64,000 bases of DNA from Neoechinorhynchus agilis (GCA_051530055.1 CM121343.1:3224001-3288000), one strand, 5' to 3'. Counted from the first letter of the stretch, positions 1-12,285 are shown. The notes: generated by a model not told the origin, from the letters alone. A program made the numbers and translations.

Positions 1-400
1 CTGTATTTTCTCACTTGATGTTTATACACTTTTCTCAAGACAAACATTTTTCATGTGTCGAACTTCAAAACTTCTTAATGCAGTTTTAAAGACTATCTAC
101 GATTTAATAAACGATGTTGTTAGATGTTAAACTCAGGATACTATCATCTCACAAATAGCGCCGAGTGATTTTTTTATCGTGAAGGCGATTTCGAACTTTT
201 TTAACTTGTATATTCAATTTCAGACGTGGTCTTCAGATCCACTTTTGCTTGCTGATCATTTAATTTTCATAAACTATTTACAACGAACTCAAACAGGCGA
301 TTGGATATTGATCTTAATTTTATGCGATTCGCTTACTGCGGATAATATGGCAATTATCTAGATCTCTTTTTTTATTAATGATATTTATTAAAATCTCAAT
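1..400. other. no supported gene
   Basis: AT-rich sequence with only short open frames that resemble no family I recognise. No RNA gene or repeat copy was seen until the SINE relic that follows. Confidence 0.5.
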
Positions 401-545
401 GTGTGGCCTTTTATCACGGCTGATAATTTTTTTCCGCGCAAACAGCCCACCGATTTGGTTCAGAGAAGTAATTAAATCACTCAATACACTCAACCATCCG
501 GCATGAGTTTGTACATTCCTCTGGATCCTCAGATGCCTACCCGGA
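400..545 (-). repeat. SINE 3' relic
   Basis: A degraded copy of the family seen better at 54.4 kb and 28.2 kb. It shares the stretch reading cacggctgataatttt, a cag-cccaccgatt segment, and the downstream run about fewer than 30 bases long that reads gtacattcctctggatcctc. It has no tRNA-like head. Confidence 0.5.
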
Positions 546-639
546 AAAAAATATCAGCCGTGATAAAAGGCCACACATTGATACTTAATAAGTTACCGGC
601 TGGTCAGTCTTCAAAATTTTTTTACAAGTTTTGGAAGAT

Positions 640-790
640 AATGTTCTATGGAGCCGCGGTTTTCCTCACTCTGGCAGCATTCCCTCGTTGTACTACGAGG
701 GAGATGTTTTGTGTAAGAAATGCTGTCTCACACGGGTCCCTTTTCATCGCCATCGACCTCTTTGCTAAATCTGAAACCAGCTCCCGTGTT
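640..790 (-). repeat. dispersed coding-like fragment, copy 1
   Basis: On the minus strand this translates to a segment containing FLTQNISLVVQRGNAARV. The same peptide pattern, with different codons, recurs at 4.5, 12.0, 12.2 and 23.5 kb. The function is unknown. It is a fragment with no start codon or flanking exons visible, so it is treated as a copy of a dispersed repeat rather than a gene. Confidence 0.5.
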
Positions 791-794
791 TTCA

Positions 795-1290
795 TGTAAA
801 ATGGCATCCGTAATCTCCGAAGCGGTATTTCCCTTTTCAATGCCAACTTTGAAAACCCTAATTCTGTAAGATATTCCCTTTTTAAATTATGAATTCACCT
901 GTAGGCTAATGTCATAGAATTCACAAATGCATAAGATAATCATGCAAAAATAAATAAAAAATTATTTCCGACCACTTTAGAGAGATACACGGACGTTTGT
1001 GAATAAGTTCGAGATGTAGTATCGAAGGATTTTCTCTTTAGCTCAGATATGAACAAAGGTGTTTCACTATAAATTTGAAATTTACGATAAATCAATTTTT
1101 GCATCTGTGATTGGCTTTTTCAACGAACTCAGCCATGCATTCTCAGTCGCTTTCTTAAAGAATTGATTTGGCTATAACAACACGTTTTATTTCAGGGAAA
1201 ATACAAGCCACCGAACAATGCACCTCAGGTATCTAGTGAAACTTATAAGCTTTGGAGGGTTTTTAATTGTTCATCGTTGGAGTTCCAAAA
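795..1290. other. no supported gene
   Basis: AT-rich spacer. No coding frame, RNA gene or clear repeat copy was recognised. Confidence 0.4.
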
Positions 1291-1292
1291 CG

Positions 1293-2160
1293 TCAGTTGT
1301 TACTTGAAGTTTTTTTCCGTTCTTTCCTTCGAATCAATTCGCATTTGGAGGCTTGGGCAGTGGGGAAGAAAGAGTGGAGGTAGAGATTTGTGCGAGGAAC
1401 TGAAGGATGGAAAATGTTGAGGCGACGCGAGTGTTGTAAGTTTGAGTAAAAGGAGAAATGTGTGGTCGAAATTGAGAAGGAGAATGAAGGCATTCAGAGT
1501 ATTTTTGAGATAGTTTCAGCTTCAATTAGGGATGTTTGATTCAGAAATAGATTTATATTGAAAATTTTCGGCCTTTTCATTGGCCTTCTTCAGACAATTG
1601 TTTGCAAGTGTTTACGACTTGACACGATCTAACGTCGTAAGCACTTGCAAACAATTGACTGAAGAAGGCCAAGGAAAGGGCGAATATTTTCAAGATAAAT
1701 CTATTTCTGAATCAAACATCGCTAATTGAAACTGAAACCATAATGAATAATTTCTTTACGACTTTTGAGATATTAGAGCGAGGTGTTTTTCTAACGACAT
1801 GAGTTTGGAGGTTGGAGTGCATTGATTAGAAGAAAAATTGCAAACTGTTAAATATGCGTAGGTGAACGTTGGTAGGATGGCGGACATATAGAAGTATTCA
1901 TGGTCTTTGGATGATAATCCAAGGAATCGGAGGCGTTTAAAAAGATAGAGTGTAATGGACCCTTTGTGCAACAAAATTGATATGTGCTTGTCCCACTTAA
2001 GATTTTCCTGAAAATGGATACCAGGGATAAGAACAGAGGAGACACAGTTTATAGGAAAAGGAAGAAGTTGCTGAACAGAAGGGCTATTTGAGATTGAGGG
2101 GACGATTTCAAAGCACTTGATTAGGTTAAGGTTAGCTAATCCTTATCGTATTTAGTCCTT
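1293..2160 (-). mobile_element. decayed LINE fragment split by a foldback element
   Basis: On the minus strand, short frames match the C-terminal region of the LINE copies at 11.0-11.9 kb and 28.9-30.1 kb. One is a segment like QFRPHISPFTQTYNTR, corresponding to QFRQHIASFSHERNTR in the younger copies; the other is the leucine-rich LYLFKRLRFLG segment. The two halves lie on either side of the palindrome at 1,512-1,738, which apparently inserted into the LINE. It is broken in all frames. Confidence 0.6.
1512..1738. mobile_element. foldback (MITE-like) element
   Basis: Two inverted arms of roughly 105 bp, about 1,514-1,618 and 1,633-1,738, face each other around a spacer of about 15 bp. The arms are highly similar; both carry gaatcaaacatcg or its complement and the ggccttcttcag motif. 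There is no coding capacity. A half copy of the outer arm recurs at 27,720-27,780. Confidence 0.75.
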
Positions 2161-2164
2161 CCCG

Positions 2165-2760
2165 TAATCATCAGTATTGAACTTTCAGGCTTACCAGGAG
2201 TTGCAAACTTGAAATGGGACTCGAGCATTACTTATTCCCTCAAACGCTACACCTTTTAAATCCATCTCTTTAAATGCCTCCGTCATTTAAGAGTCCCTTC
2301 GCTCGTTCCTTTTAAATTTTACTAAATTATATTTTACCCTCCCTCACCTACGGCTATTTCGTCTTTTTCAACCTATCCAAATCACCAAAATTTGCACAGT
2401 TGATTTTCCCCCCTCACTAAATACAAATTTTTTATCAACCCTTGAACCACGATTTTTGTCACATTTTATTCTCTTTTTCACATGAGTACAATAATCGTAA
2501 TTCCTTTCATATTCCCTCAACTTTGCACTCTTTCCCCATACTACCCAACCTTCCCGGATATCATGGCCCGAAATGAACCGGACGAAAGACCCAACCTCAG
2601 AAGCGCTCCTAAAAACAATTACGGTCAATATCGAACCACCCGTAATCCACCCCAAAATCAACAACGACATTCATTTAATCTATCGGAAATCGAGTGTTTC
2701 TGAGGACCTCAAGATACATGGGCCCAATTTTTTTGTTAATTAACAAATAAAACGTGTTAT
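2165..2760 (+). mobile_element. LINE 3' fragment
   Basis: Diverged copy of the 3' part of the LINE seen at 11.0-11.9 kb: it contains aacttgaaatgggactcg, the following leucine/histidine-rich coding remnant, and the terminal gaggacc...gatacatggg segment followed by an aataaaacg tail. The reading frames are broken. Confidence 0.65.
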
Positions 2761-2884
2761 TATTAATGTAACTTTCATGTTTTACCATAAAGGCTATTAA
2801 AATTCGATTTCGTTCATTAGATGCAAGTCATTTTACTTAATGAACTGCACATGCACGAAAGCGGGTCCAATGGTAAATCAATAA

Positions 2885-3060
2885 TAATTTTCTGGATTTC
2901 CCCCATGTACCTTTGGGTCTTCATAAACACTCGAGTTCTGATTGGATAAATGAAACTGTTTCTGATTTTGTAGCGGATTACGAGTCCGCGCGGGTGGGAA
3001 TATTCGGTTGGGTTAGAAGGTAAGTTCTGGTGGGCGAATTGTTGGTTATTGCTTAATTCA
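2885..3060 (-). mobile_element. LINE 3' tail
   Basis: Minus-strand copy of the LINE 3' end. It holds the ccatgtacctttgggtcttc hairpin segment, followed by the cgggtgggaat...ttggttatt stretch that precedes it in the younger copies. Confidence 0.6.
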
Positions 3061-3519
3061 TTTATAACTTATCAATTTTTTATATACATTTTCGTTCAAA
3101 ATGAACATGTTCAAAAAAGCGTTATAATTCAATCCGTTCACTGAAAATGTAAAACAAATTCTTTTATCTTGCCCCCTCCACTTTCAGACATCTTAAACTT
3201 TATAGAACCTCGAAACAAGTTGAAGCTTCACAAAATAGTTTCGATTCGCAACAGATAGAATGACTATTTTATAAATTATATCTTAAAAAATCATGCCATT
3301 TTCACTGCTGCTATTCTTAAATAGAAAAATTCGCTTCCCTGATACTGGTTTCTAAAGATGAAATGCATTTATCCCGGATTTCCGTGATAGCTATTCAGTG
3401 AAAAATGAAAAACTTTTGAAAAGTGTTGACAACAGAACGTGATTTGTCTGATACTCAAAATAAGTTGACTAAATCACCAAGAATTCAAAAATGTTTGTAC
3501 TTCAATTGACTAATTCCCC

Positions 3520-3965
3520 GTTACTTGTTCATATTTCCGTCTTCCCAACCGCTCAATCCTCCAAATGCGAATTGATTCGAAGGAAAGAACGGAAAACAAT
3601 TTAACCGACCAAAAACAATTCTACCAACCATAGTAAACTCACCTAAGAAAAAATTCTTCAATCTCTGCACGAATCTTAAAGTACCGCAATCAACAATAAT
3701 TGCAAAGATCATGAAACCAAAAACGAAGCAACGTTCAAAATCTGAATGCGAACAAAATAATGAGCGAAAATCTTATTTACAGAAAGTTGTAAATCGTTAA
3801 AATCAATGGAGGAATCTAAAGTCGTGACGTCATGCGTTTGGACATCAAAATCTAAAATATCATGAACCGTAGGAAAGAGCAAACCTCACAATTTCCCTTC
3901 CAAATTCGAGTGTTCTTGAGGACCCAAAGATACATGGGTCCTTTTCTTCGTTGATTAACTTTTTT
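3520..3965. mobile_element. LINE relics
   Basis: Around 3,535-3,600 there is a stretch also found, inverted, at about 1,320-1,345 (cctccaaatgcgaattgatt). At 3,905-3,935 (+) lies a well-preserved LINE 3' hairpin, with GGACCCA and TGGGTCC arms around an 8-nt loop. The interval between is AT-rich with no gene. Confidence 0.5.
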
Positions 3966-4029
3966 GAGTGAACTTTCTTTAATTCAAAGTCTCAGCAAGG
4001 CAATAGGACACAAAAGTCATGAAATCATT

Positions 4030-4350
4030 CACATCACCGCTCTGGCTCATTCAGCTGCCGTCCTGGTCTAATGGTCGAAAGGACGGATGCAGTGTTTCCA
4101 AACCGTTAGGAGGAATGCTCCTGATCTCGGATCGTCAGTGATTTGTCTGAGTCTCTTGAACAATTGATTAACCAGGGCATGCGCTGCGGTACCGAACGAC
4201 CCGAGCCTCTCGACGCCAAGGGGATGGTATTTTTGCGGTCCTCGGAGGGGGTTGCTGCTCCCCCTCCGGTTCAATGTAACCACGACCCATAGGAAATTGT
4301 GTAACCGATTCAAATCTCCGCAAATGCGACTATGGAGAAATTCAGCCATT
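4030..4350 (-). repeat. dispersed coding-like fragment, copy 2
   Basis: The minus strand reads SFGTAAHALVNQLFKRLR followed by a DPRSGAFLL segment, matching the copy at 11.96 kb (SFGTAARNLVKQLFKRLR, DPRSIAFLL). The end next to 4,036 carries the cagctgccgtcctggtctaa motif, shared with 12.1, 28.7 and 62.2 kb. Function unknown; no intact gene. Confidence 0.55.
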
Positions 4351-4539
4351 GCAAAAGCATATAAACAGTTAAAAAAACGAGAATTAAAAACATCAAATAG
4401 AAAATGACCGAGACGAAATAAACAAATTTATAATTTCTAACGTTTTATTCAAATTAAACCACTTGAATTTTTTTCTCGGGGTTTTACAATAATAAAGCAC
4501 AAAACGTTCAATTACCACCGTCCCCAAAATTGGAGCTTC

Positions 4540-4640
4540 TCTCCTTCCTCGGCTGTCACTATCACGCTAACAGCATTGCCTCGTTGCACTGCAAGTGAGA
4601 TATTTTGTCGCAGGAATACACCTTCTCGTGCTTCCTAAAG
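4540..4640 (-). repeat. dispersed coding-like fragment, copy 3
   Basis: Minus-strand translation contains VFLRQNISLAVQRGNAVSV, the core peptide of the dispersed fragment family. It lies about 250 bp from the next array and has no visible exon partners. Confidence 0.55.
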
Positions 4641-4879
4641 TACACAATCGGCCAAATGGACTATTTGGGATCGGAGAACTTGAAAGACAAAAATGCGTCT
4701 TCCCCGAATAAGTTACTTCCGGATATATCGACACTACGTCACAAACAATCTCTAGTGAGCGAGTTTAGTTCGAATCTTTGCTTTTATTGTGCGAAGCGCA
4801 AACACGAAATTTGGAATGTCGTCACAATTCATTTGTCTATGGCATTTATTTCAGAAGAAAACACGCTTTAACTTCAAGA

Positions 4880-7790
4880 CTTTAAAACATTTAAATTTTA
4901 AAAATGATGTCCGTCTTCCAAGTTAATCCACGGGATAAGAATTTAACTCAAGTCCCCATGAACAACACGAAATTTTTGTTCTGAATTAACAATCTTCGAT
5001 AAAGTTGTATTGCCATTAACAAATAGAATATTTCGTCTTGTTTTATTTTTCCCTTGATTAGAGAATTAAAGATTTCAATTTCTCTAAAAAAAGACTTTTT
5101 AAATTAATTTACCAACGCTATAAAGTCAAAAAGAAATGAGTTTAACAGTGTTACTCAGTTTTTTTATTCGTCTTTTGATAAAGATTCGACTTATCCTTTG
5201 GGAGCTTTTAAAACTTCAATTTCTCATTTTTAAAGAGATTTTCCGTCTTAAACGTTAATCCACAGAATAAGAATTTAACTCAAGTTCCCATGTTAACACG
5301 AAATTTTTGTTTTGAATCAACGATCTTCGGAAAAGTTGTATGACCGTTAACAAATAGAATATTTCGTCTTGTTTTATTTTTCCCTCGATTAGAAAATTAG
5401 AGCTTTCTATTTCTTAAAAAAGACTTTGAAATAGTATACCAACGCCATAAAGTCAAAAAAAGAAATGAGTTTAACAGTGTTACTCAATTTTTTATTCGTC
5501 TTTTGATGAAGATTCAACTTATCCTTTGGGACTTTTTAAAACTTCAATTTCTCATTTTTAAAGAGATTTTCGTCTTAAACGTTAATCTGCGAAATAAGAA
5601 TTTAACTCAAGTTCCCATGAACAACACGAAATTTTTGTTTTGAATTAACAATCTTCGATAAAGTTGTATTGCCTTTAACAAATAGAATATTTCGTCTTGT
5701 TTTATTTTTTCCTGATTAGAGAATTAAAGATTTCAATTTCTTAAAAAAAGACTTTAAATTAATTTACCAACGCTATAAAGTAAAAAAAGAAATGAGTTTA
5801 ACAGTGTTACTCTTTTTATTCGTCTTTGATAAGATTCACTTACCTTTGGGATTTTAAAACTTCAATTTCTCATTTTTAAAGGATTTTCCGTCTTAAACGT
5901 TAATCCACAAATAGAATTTAACTCAAGTTCCCATGTTAACACGAAATTTTTGTTTTGAATCAACAATCTTCGAAAAAGTTGTATTACCTTTAACAAATAG
6001 AATATTTCGTCTTGTTTTATTTTTCCCTTGATTAGAAAATTAAAGATTTCTATTTCTTTAAAAAAGACTTTAAATAGTATACCAACGCCATAAAGTCAAA
6101 AAAAGAAATGAGTTTAACAGTGTTACTCAGTTTTTTTATTCGTCTTTTGATGAAGATTCAACTTATCCTTTGGGACTTTTTAAAACTTCAATTTCTCATT
6201 TTTAAAGAGATTTTCCGTCTTAAACGTTAATCCACAGAATAAGAATTTAACTCAAGTTCCCATGTTAACACGAAATTTTTGTTTTGAATCAACGATCTTC
6301 GGAAAAGTTGTATGACCGTTAACAAATAGAATATTTCGTCTTGTTTTATTTTTTCCCTCGATTAGAAAATTAGAGCTTTCTATTTCTTTAAAAAAGACTT
6401 TGAAATAGTATACCAACGCCATAAAGTCAAAAAAAGAAATGAGTTTAACAGTGTTACTCAATTTTTTATTCGTCTTTTGATGAAGATTCAACTTATCCTT
6501 TGGGACTTTTTAAAACTTCAATTTCTCATTTTTAAAGAGATTTTCCGTCTTAAACGTTAATCTGCGAAATAAGAATTTAACTCAAGTTCCCATGAACAAC
6601 ACGAAATTTTTGTTTTGAATTAACAATCTTCGATAAAGTTGTATTGCCTTTAACAAATAGAATATTTCGTCTTGTTTTATTTTTTCCCTCGATTAGAAAA
6701 TTAGAGCTTTCTATTTCTTTAAAAAAGACTTTAAAATAGTATACCAACGCCATAAAGTCAAAAAAAGAAATGAGTTTAACAGTGTTACTCAATTTTTTTA
6801 TTCGTCTTTTGATGAAGATTCAACTTATCCTTTGGGACTTTTTAAAACTTCAATTTCTCATTTTTAAAGAGATTTTCGGTCTTAAACGTTAATCTGCGAA
6901 ATAAGAATTTAACTCAAGTTCCCATGAACAACACGAAATTTTTGTTTTGAATTAACAATCTTCGATAAAGTTGTATTGCCTTTAACAAATAGAATATTTC
7001 GTCTTGTTTTATTTTTTCCCTTGATTAGAGAATTAAAGATTTCAATTTCTCTAAAAAAAGACTTTTTAAATTAATTTACCAACGCTATAAAGTTAAAAAA
7101 AGAAATGAGTTTAACAGTGTTACTCAGTTTTTTTATTCGTCTTTTGATAAAGATTCGACTTATCCTTTGGGAGCTTTTAAAACTTCAATTTCTCATTTTT
7201 AAAGAGATTTTCCGTCTTAAACGTTAATCCACAGAATAAGAATTTAACTCAAGTTCCCATGTTAACACGAAATTTTTGTTTTGAATCAACGATCTTCGGA
7301 AAAGTTGTATGACCGTTAACAAATAGAATATTTCGTCTTGTTTTATTTTTTCCCTCGATTAGAAAATTAGAGCTTTCTATTTCTTTAAAAAAGACTTTAA
7401 AATAGTATACCAACGCCATAAAGTCAAAAAAAGAAATGAGTTTAACAGTGTTACTCAATTTTTTTATTCGTCTTTTGATGAAGATTCAACTTATCCTTTG
7501 GGACTTTTTAAAACTTCAATTTCTCATTTTTAAAGAGATTTTCCGTCTTAAACGTTAATCTGCGAAATAAGAATTTAACTCAAGTTCCCATGAACAACAC
7601 GAAATTTTTGTTTTGAATTAACAATCTTCGATAAAGTTGTATTGCCTTTAACAAATAGAATATTTCGTCTTGTTTTATTTTTTCCCTCGATTAGAGAATT
7701 AAAGCTTTCTATTTCTTTAAAAAAGACTTTAAAATAGTATACCAACGCCATAAAGTCAAAAAAATTAGTGTAACAGCGTTGCTCAATTTT
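4880..7790. repeat. satellite A, ~330-bp tandem array, about 9 copies
   Basis: A unit of about 316-334 bp repeats about nine times. The anchor acacgaaatttttgtt occurs near 4,965, 5,295, 5,625, 5,940, 6,270, 6,600, 6,930, 7,265 and 7,600. Copies fall into two subtypes, with either gaacaac or gttaac before the anchor and matching changes elsewhere in the unit; their order is not strictly alternating. Short minus-strand open frames of about 70 codons recur with the unit but look like by-products. The array stops about 115 bp before the CEPT start codon. Confidence 0.9.
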
Positions 7791-7904
7791 TAGTCATAAT
7801 TCTGCTTTTGCTGGAAACTCACTTTGCGCTACACTCTTGAGGCAGGGGCACCGTCACGGTTTCCTATTTCAACGGAAATATCTACCCTCTCCATTCCAGA
7901 ATCG

Positions 7905-9989
7905 ATGTCACGACAATCATTCTCTTCAGCGAGGTTTGACGCTGGTGGAATTCGAAATCAACGAAACAAGGCGATGAACGTGATGCGATCTAGCCAGCTT
8001 CTTGCTGCTGCGATTCAACACAATGAAGATGAGTTCGATGGAATTCTAAGTTCTGTACAGTTAAAGCATATAAGGGAACATAAGTACAAATCTAGTGGAA
8101 GATCTGTGCTTGATTCTTCGTTTCAGCCATTCTGGAACTTCGTTGTAGAACTCATTCCACTCCACATCGCGCCTAATCTCCTTACAATAATTGGTCTATT
8201 GGCCAATATAATTACCTCACTTGTTTTATTCTATCACTGTCCAACAGCTACTGAGCAGGTATTCTTTGTCTTTTTAATATTTTTAACTCTCATTTAATCC
8301 AACCTTTTTATGTAAGCCACCTCGGATACCTCTCCTCCTATGCACAATAAGCCTTTTTGTCTATCAAACACTTGATGCCATCGATGGTAAACAGGCTAGG
8401 CGTACCAACTCATCGAGTCCTCTTGGTGAATTATTTGATCATGGTTGCGATACTCTTTCCACAGTATTCCTAATCGGAAATTCATGTGTTTGCCTAAGAG
8501 TTGGATATTGGCCGTGGTTTATGATGTTTCTTTTCATGATGGTCCTTTCTGCCTTTTATATTGCTCACTGGCAGACTTATGTTACCGGAGAACTCAAATT
8601 CGGATACATCGACGTCACTGAGGCACAATGTACCGCAATGATTTTCCAATTGTTTTGTGCCTTTGTCGGTACTCAATGGCTCATCCCGGTCGATGATAAA
8701 CAGGTTAGATACCATTTGCAAAAACATTGTACACTTTTGATGGACTAGTGCAGTACAAACTCCTTTCGGTGTTGACGACCCACATCACGAATGCTCCCGC
8801 CATTGTGCTTGCAATGCTGATTGTTGTTGGTTGCAGTATCTCACTGGTCACAAACCTGTCGCATATACCCGATGGAGGAATCGGCGTCAATGGGTCGTCT
8901 GTCGCGGTTAGTGAATTTTTTATACAAATGAGAAACCGGGAAACAATGCCATGAAAACATTGAAGTTCTTTTAACGACAAACTATACAGATTTTTATTCA
9001 AGCGTGGTCGAGTCTTATTTGCATCTTTTTGTTTTAATAGAGGACGAAGCATTTTTTGCCGGATAATGTTTTCCTCCGAGATTTTGATAAGTTCAATGTG
9101 ATTTACGCCTTTTATGTTCCTTCTTTCGAAAATAATAATATAGAATTCTCACCATAAAAAATGACGAGAGTTTTCAAAATTCTAAAACAAAATACGAGTT
9201 TGAAAACATTCGAAATTAGGTGAAGACTGTACAATATCATAAAATTTTAATTGTAGTCTTCAGCTCTTATTTTGAATGTAGTATTTTTAAAGCGTATAGG
9301 TCGTGTCGGTATACATTTAATTGCTTCCATTTTCGTTACTGAATGCAAGAATTTCTTCGCAAATCTCTTTGTCGTTATAAAAACTTCAAACTGGTGTTTA
9401 TTTGTGGCACTTGTATCCTTCTCATAATGCTGTACGTGGATCTGACCCTCACTCTTGACAAAGGATTCCAGTATAGTTTTCCCAGGATTTCAATTGATAC
9501 TTGTAATTTTAAGCTCAATAGTGATCGCACGAAAATCTCCAAGTCGAATTTTTGAATCTCATCCAATTCTATATTTGTTTACATTTGGCCTAGTATGGTG
9601 CAAGTATACAAATCGATTGATTGTGAGTAAAGTTAAATCACGTTTTTATTCTCCCAACCGTCACACAGGTCGCAATAATGACACGAAGCAATGTTAGAAT
9701 GTATGATACTACCTTAACAGGACCAATTACTTTACTTTTAAATCAGTATTTTAATTGTCTGGTTAACGAACGTATCCTACTACTCATTGCTTTGGTAAGT
9801 AATAAAAGATAAGTTGGATATCTCATTCGCTTGTAGTTTTATTGCTCATTTGATCTGATTCGTTACAATACTCGCGTATGCACGGAAATAGCCAATTATC
9901 TTGGCATATACGTTTTCCGAATTGGCACTGCTGCGCGGCCAACAGAAGACAGTAACACCCGAAGAACTGTTCAAAATAAAAATAAATAA
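7905..9989 (+). CDS. CEPT1: choline/ethanolamine phosphotransferase
   Basis: Final step of the Kennedy pathway: transfers phosphocholine or phosphoethanolamine from the CDP form to diacylglycerol in ER/Golgi membranes. Exons read: 7,905-8,258; 8,317-8,703; 8,754-8,906; one ending at 9,622 (start near 9,476, uncertain); 9,669-9,794; 9,837-9,989. All certain junctions are phase 0. Exon 2 carries the complete CDP-alcohol phosphotransferase motif DG-x2-AR-x8-G-x3-D-x3-D, at about residues 141-163. Later exons hold the family's hydrophobic segments and the conserved FIGPxxLLxxQYFN-like region (here LTGPITLLLNQYFN), ending after VFRIG. The first ATG in the open exon is 7,905; the frame is open upstream of it. 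About 30 bp of polyadenylation-like aataaa sits at the stop. A piece corresponding to the family's GTSVLSPFL region was not located in 8,907-9,476, so one small exon may be missing from this model. CHPT1 cannot be excluded. Confidence 0.9.
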
Positions 9990-10780
9990 ACTTCCGAGCG
10001 GGAATAATTAATGCTCAATAAGACTGTCGTAGTTTTTAATGCCTTTCCAAAAACTTGCAACGCTATCTAAAATCAACCCGCTGTCAATCCTTCCCATGGA
10101 CTTTGAAGTGTCTTCTTTGACTCGTTTAATACGAAACCTTTTTTACCGAAATAGTTGAATATTTTTTGTTATCGAAAAATTCTATATTTCGTCAAAATCA
10201 GGAAAAAATCCAGCTATAAACATAAAGTTACATTTTATTTCCTTGAAGTCTTAAACTTAACCCATATATCAAGTTCATTTTCTTCAAAAAATGTTCTGTC
10301 AAGAGATAATCCATGTTTTTATTTCCATTTTCGGCCATTTCTTTGAACAATATTTATATTTTTGTCACCTATTATCTAGTGTGAATACAAAAACTTTTCA
10401 TGATTCACATGTAAATCAACTTACTAGATAATATGCCATGTCTTCTGAAAGTTACCAATATTTGTAAAGAGTAAACAAAGCTTTGTTTATGTTTAAAAAC
10501 TGATTCAAGTCGTTCACAAAAAAACATCGTGAAATAGCATATAATTACTTCTTTGATATGTGGTTTGTTGAATGAGTTGGCCACGATTTCCATATCGATA
10601 ACGAACATTTTCCGTTGGATGCTTTTTCTTTTTGAACTGAAGGTTAAGTCTTTCAAACCAAATGAGATATACGATCGATTATAACAATAAAATGGGGCGC
10701 GAGTCGTTGTGCCCAATTGATTAAGTCTTGAGTTATCCACTTTACTTTTTTTTCATGTTATATAGTCAAAAGCGCCTAAA
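9990..10780. other. no supported gene
   Basis: CEPT 3' flank and AT-rich spacer. The open frame on the minus strand at 10,405-10,740 begins without ATG and resembles nothing known. Confidence 0.4.
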
Positions 10781-10787
10781 ATAATGC

Positions 10788-10982
10788 ATGACAGAAGATC
10801 GTTATAAACTAAAGACCAATTCGAAGCTTGTGGATGCGATTTATCGATGATGCTTTCATCATTATGGATTTTACAAGTACGATTGGAGAACGTCCGATTA
10901 TGAGTGGTATAAGCACAACATTTTAATTATCCCGACGCGCTTCATCGTCCAAATGACTACCATTGAAATTGGCCCGGAGTGA
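10788..10982 (+). pseudogene. possible gene fragment with an internal TGA
   Basis: From ATG at 10,788 a frame runs 64 codons to TGA at 10,980, broken only by a TGA at codon 21 (10,848-10,850). The residues are rich in aromatic and charged types (for example HHYGFYKYDW and WYKHNILIIP), unlike random AT-rich translation. I recognise no family. It could be a decayed exon, an exon with an unrecognised boundary, or chance. Confidence 0.25.
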
Positions 10983-11023
10983 GCAGGTATTAAAGTTGCA
11001 TCATTCCTTCTACCAATAAGATT

Positions 11024-11915
11024 CTCATGTTAAATTCCTTTACTCTCTCTCCTCCCACTTTAAACTCTTCTTATACGCCGACTATATCATCCTCATCAGC
11101 CCACCTCTCCTTAACCTCTGAAGAAATCATACACATAAAAGATTTATGAACCAGTCACAAACTCCATCTCAATTTCTCTAAATGCTTCGAAATGATCCCC
11201 TCTCTCCCACAACCCCACATTCTCCCCTGAGCTTCTAAATGACATCCTACGAGTAACCTCCCTAAGAATTCTGGGTCTCGAATTTCAACTAAATTTGAAA
11301 TGGGACTCGCATTTTACTCTTTCTCTCAAACGCAATACCTTTAACATGTATCTCCTCAAACGCATCCGACATTTAGGAATCCCTTCTCCCGATCTCTACA
11401 AATTTTACTTCGTTTTATTTTACCCTCCCTCACGATTATCTCGTCTTTTGCAACCTATCCAAATTTCAAATCCGCCGTCTTGAAATGCTTCACAAAAGAG
11501 CATCTAAAATTTATACAACTGACTTCCCCTCCCCACCGAATGCCTTTCATAAAACAATCAAAACGCCTCTCAACCCTACCACCCCAATTTCGACAACATA
11601 TCGCCTCCTTTTCACACGAGCGCAACACTCGTAATCCTAATTCGTTTCATGCTCAATCGACCTGGCACCTCCCTATACCTACGCTCCTTTTTCCATGCTG
11701 CCCAATCTTCTCGAATATCAGAACTTGAAATGAACCTGAGGAAAGACCAACCTACAAGCTCTCCTGCAAACAATAACCACCAATTCCCACCCGAACGGAC
11801 TTAACGAGATCTGATATTACCGACAGAACGGCATACAAAAAACCCAGAATATCTCTGTGTTTATGAGGACCCAAAGGTACATGGGCCCTCTTCTTTGTGA
11901 ATCTACAAATAAAAC
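11024..11915 (+). mobile_element. 5'-truncated LINE, young copy
   Basis: Near-identical, in opposite orientation, to 28,860-29,710. It begins just upstream of the RT catalytic region (the sequence for LYADY is at about 11,070-11,085), continues through the C-terminal coding part (KWDSHFTLSLKRNTF; KCFTKEHLKF), and ends with the gaggacccaaaggtacatgg hairpin and an aataaaacg tail near 11,910. Truncation at the 5' end is typical of non-LTR retrotransposons. Frames are interrupted, so the copy is inactive. Confidence 0.8.
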
Positions 11916-11949
11916 GAGTTATTACAACGCTCTTTTGAGCCTGAATACG

Positions 11950-12285
11950 AAGACGTTCAAATGCTGATGTGCTCGTGTCGTTTGGTACCGCAGCGCGTAA
12001 CCTGGTCAAGCAATTGTTCAAGAGACTTAGACGAATCACTCGCGATCCGAGATCAATAGCATTCCTCCTACAAAACATAAGTCTAACTAATCACCGGGGG
12101 AGTGCTACATCCGTCCTTTCGACCATTACACCAGGACGGCAGCTTGAGTGATCCAGCGCGGTGGTGAATGATTTCATGACCTCGCTAGCAGTACAACGGG
12201 GCAATGCTGCCAGCGTGATGGCGACGGTCGAGGAAGGGGAGAAGCTGGAATTCGGCGGGAGGTGGTGAGTGTGTTAATTGTCGAG
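11950..12285 (+). repeat. dispersed coding-like fragments, copies 4 and 5
   Basis: Two partial copies in a row. The first (11,965-12,130) encodes SFGTAARNLVKQLFKRLR, then AFLLQNISL and RGSATSV, and ends in the gaccattacaccaggacggc motif. The second (12,183-12,270) encodes LAVQRGNAASVMATVEEG and then KLEFGGRW, directly followed by a splice-donor-like gtgagt. Exon-like, but with no partner exons. Unknown function. Confidence 0.55.

Noticed and set aside
4880-7790. Minus-strand frames of about 70 codons in satellite A
   Set aside because: Identical by-products of the repeat unit, absent from the diverged copies.
10405-10740. 111-codon minus-strand frame
   Set aside because: Begins at GTG, has no recognisable content and no splice partners.
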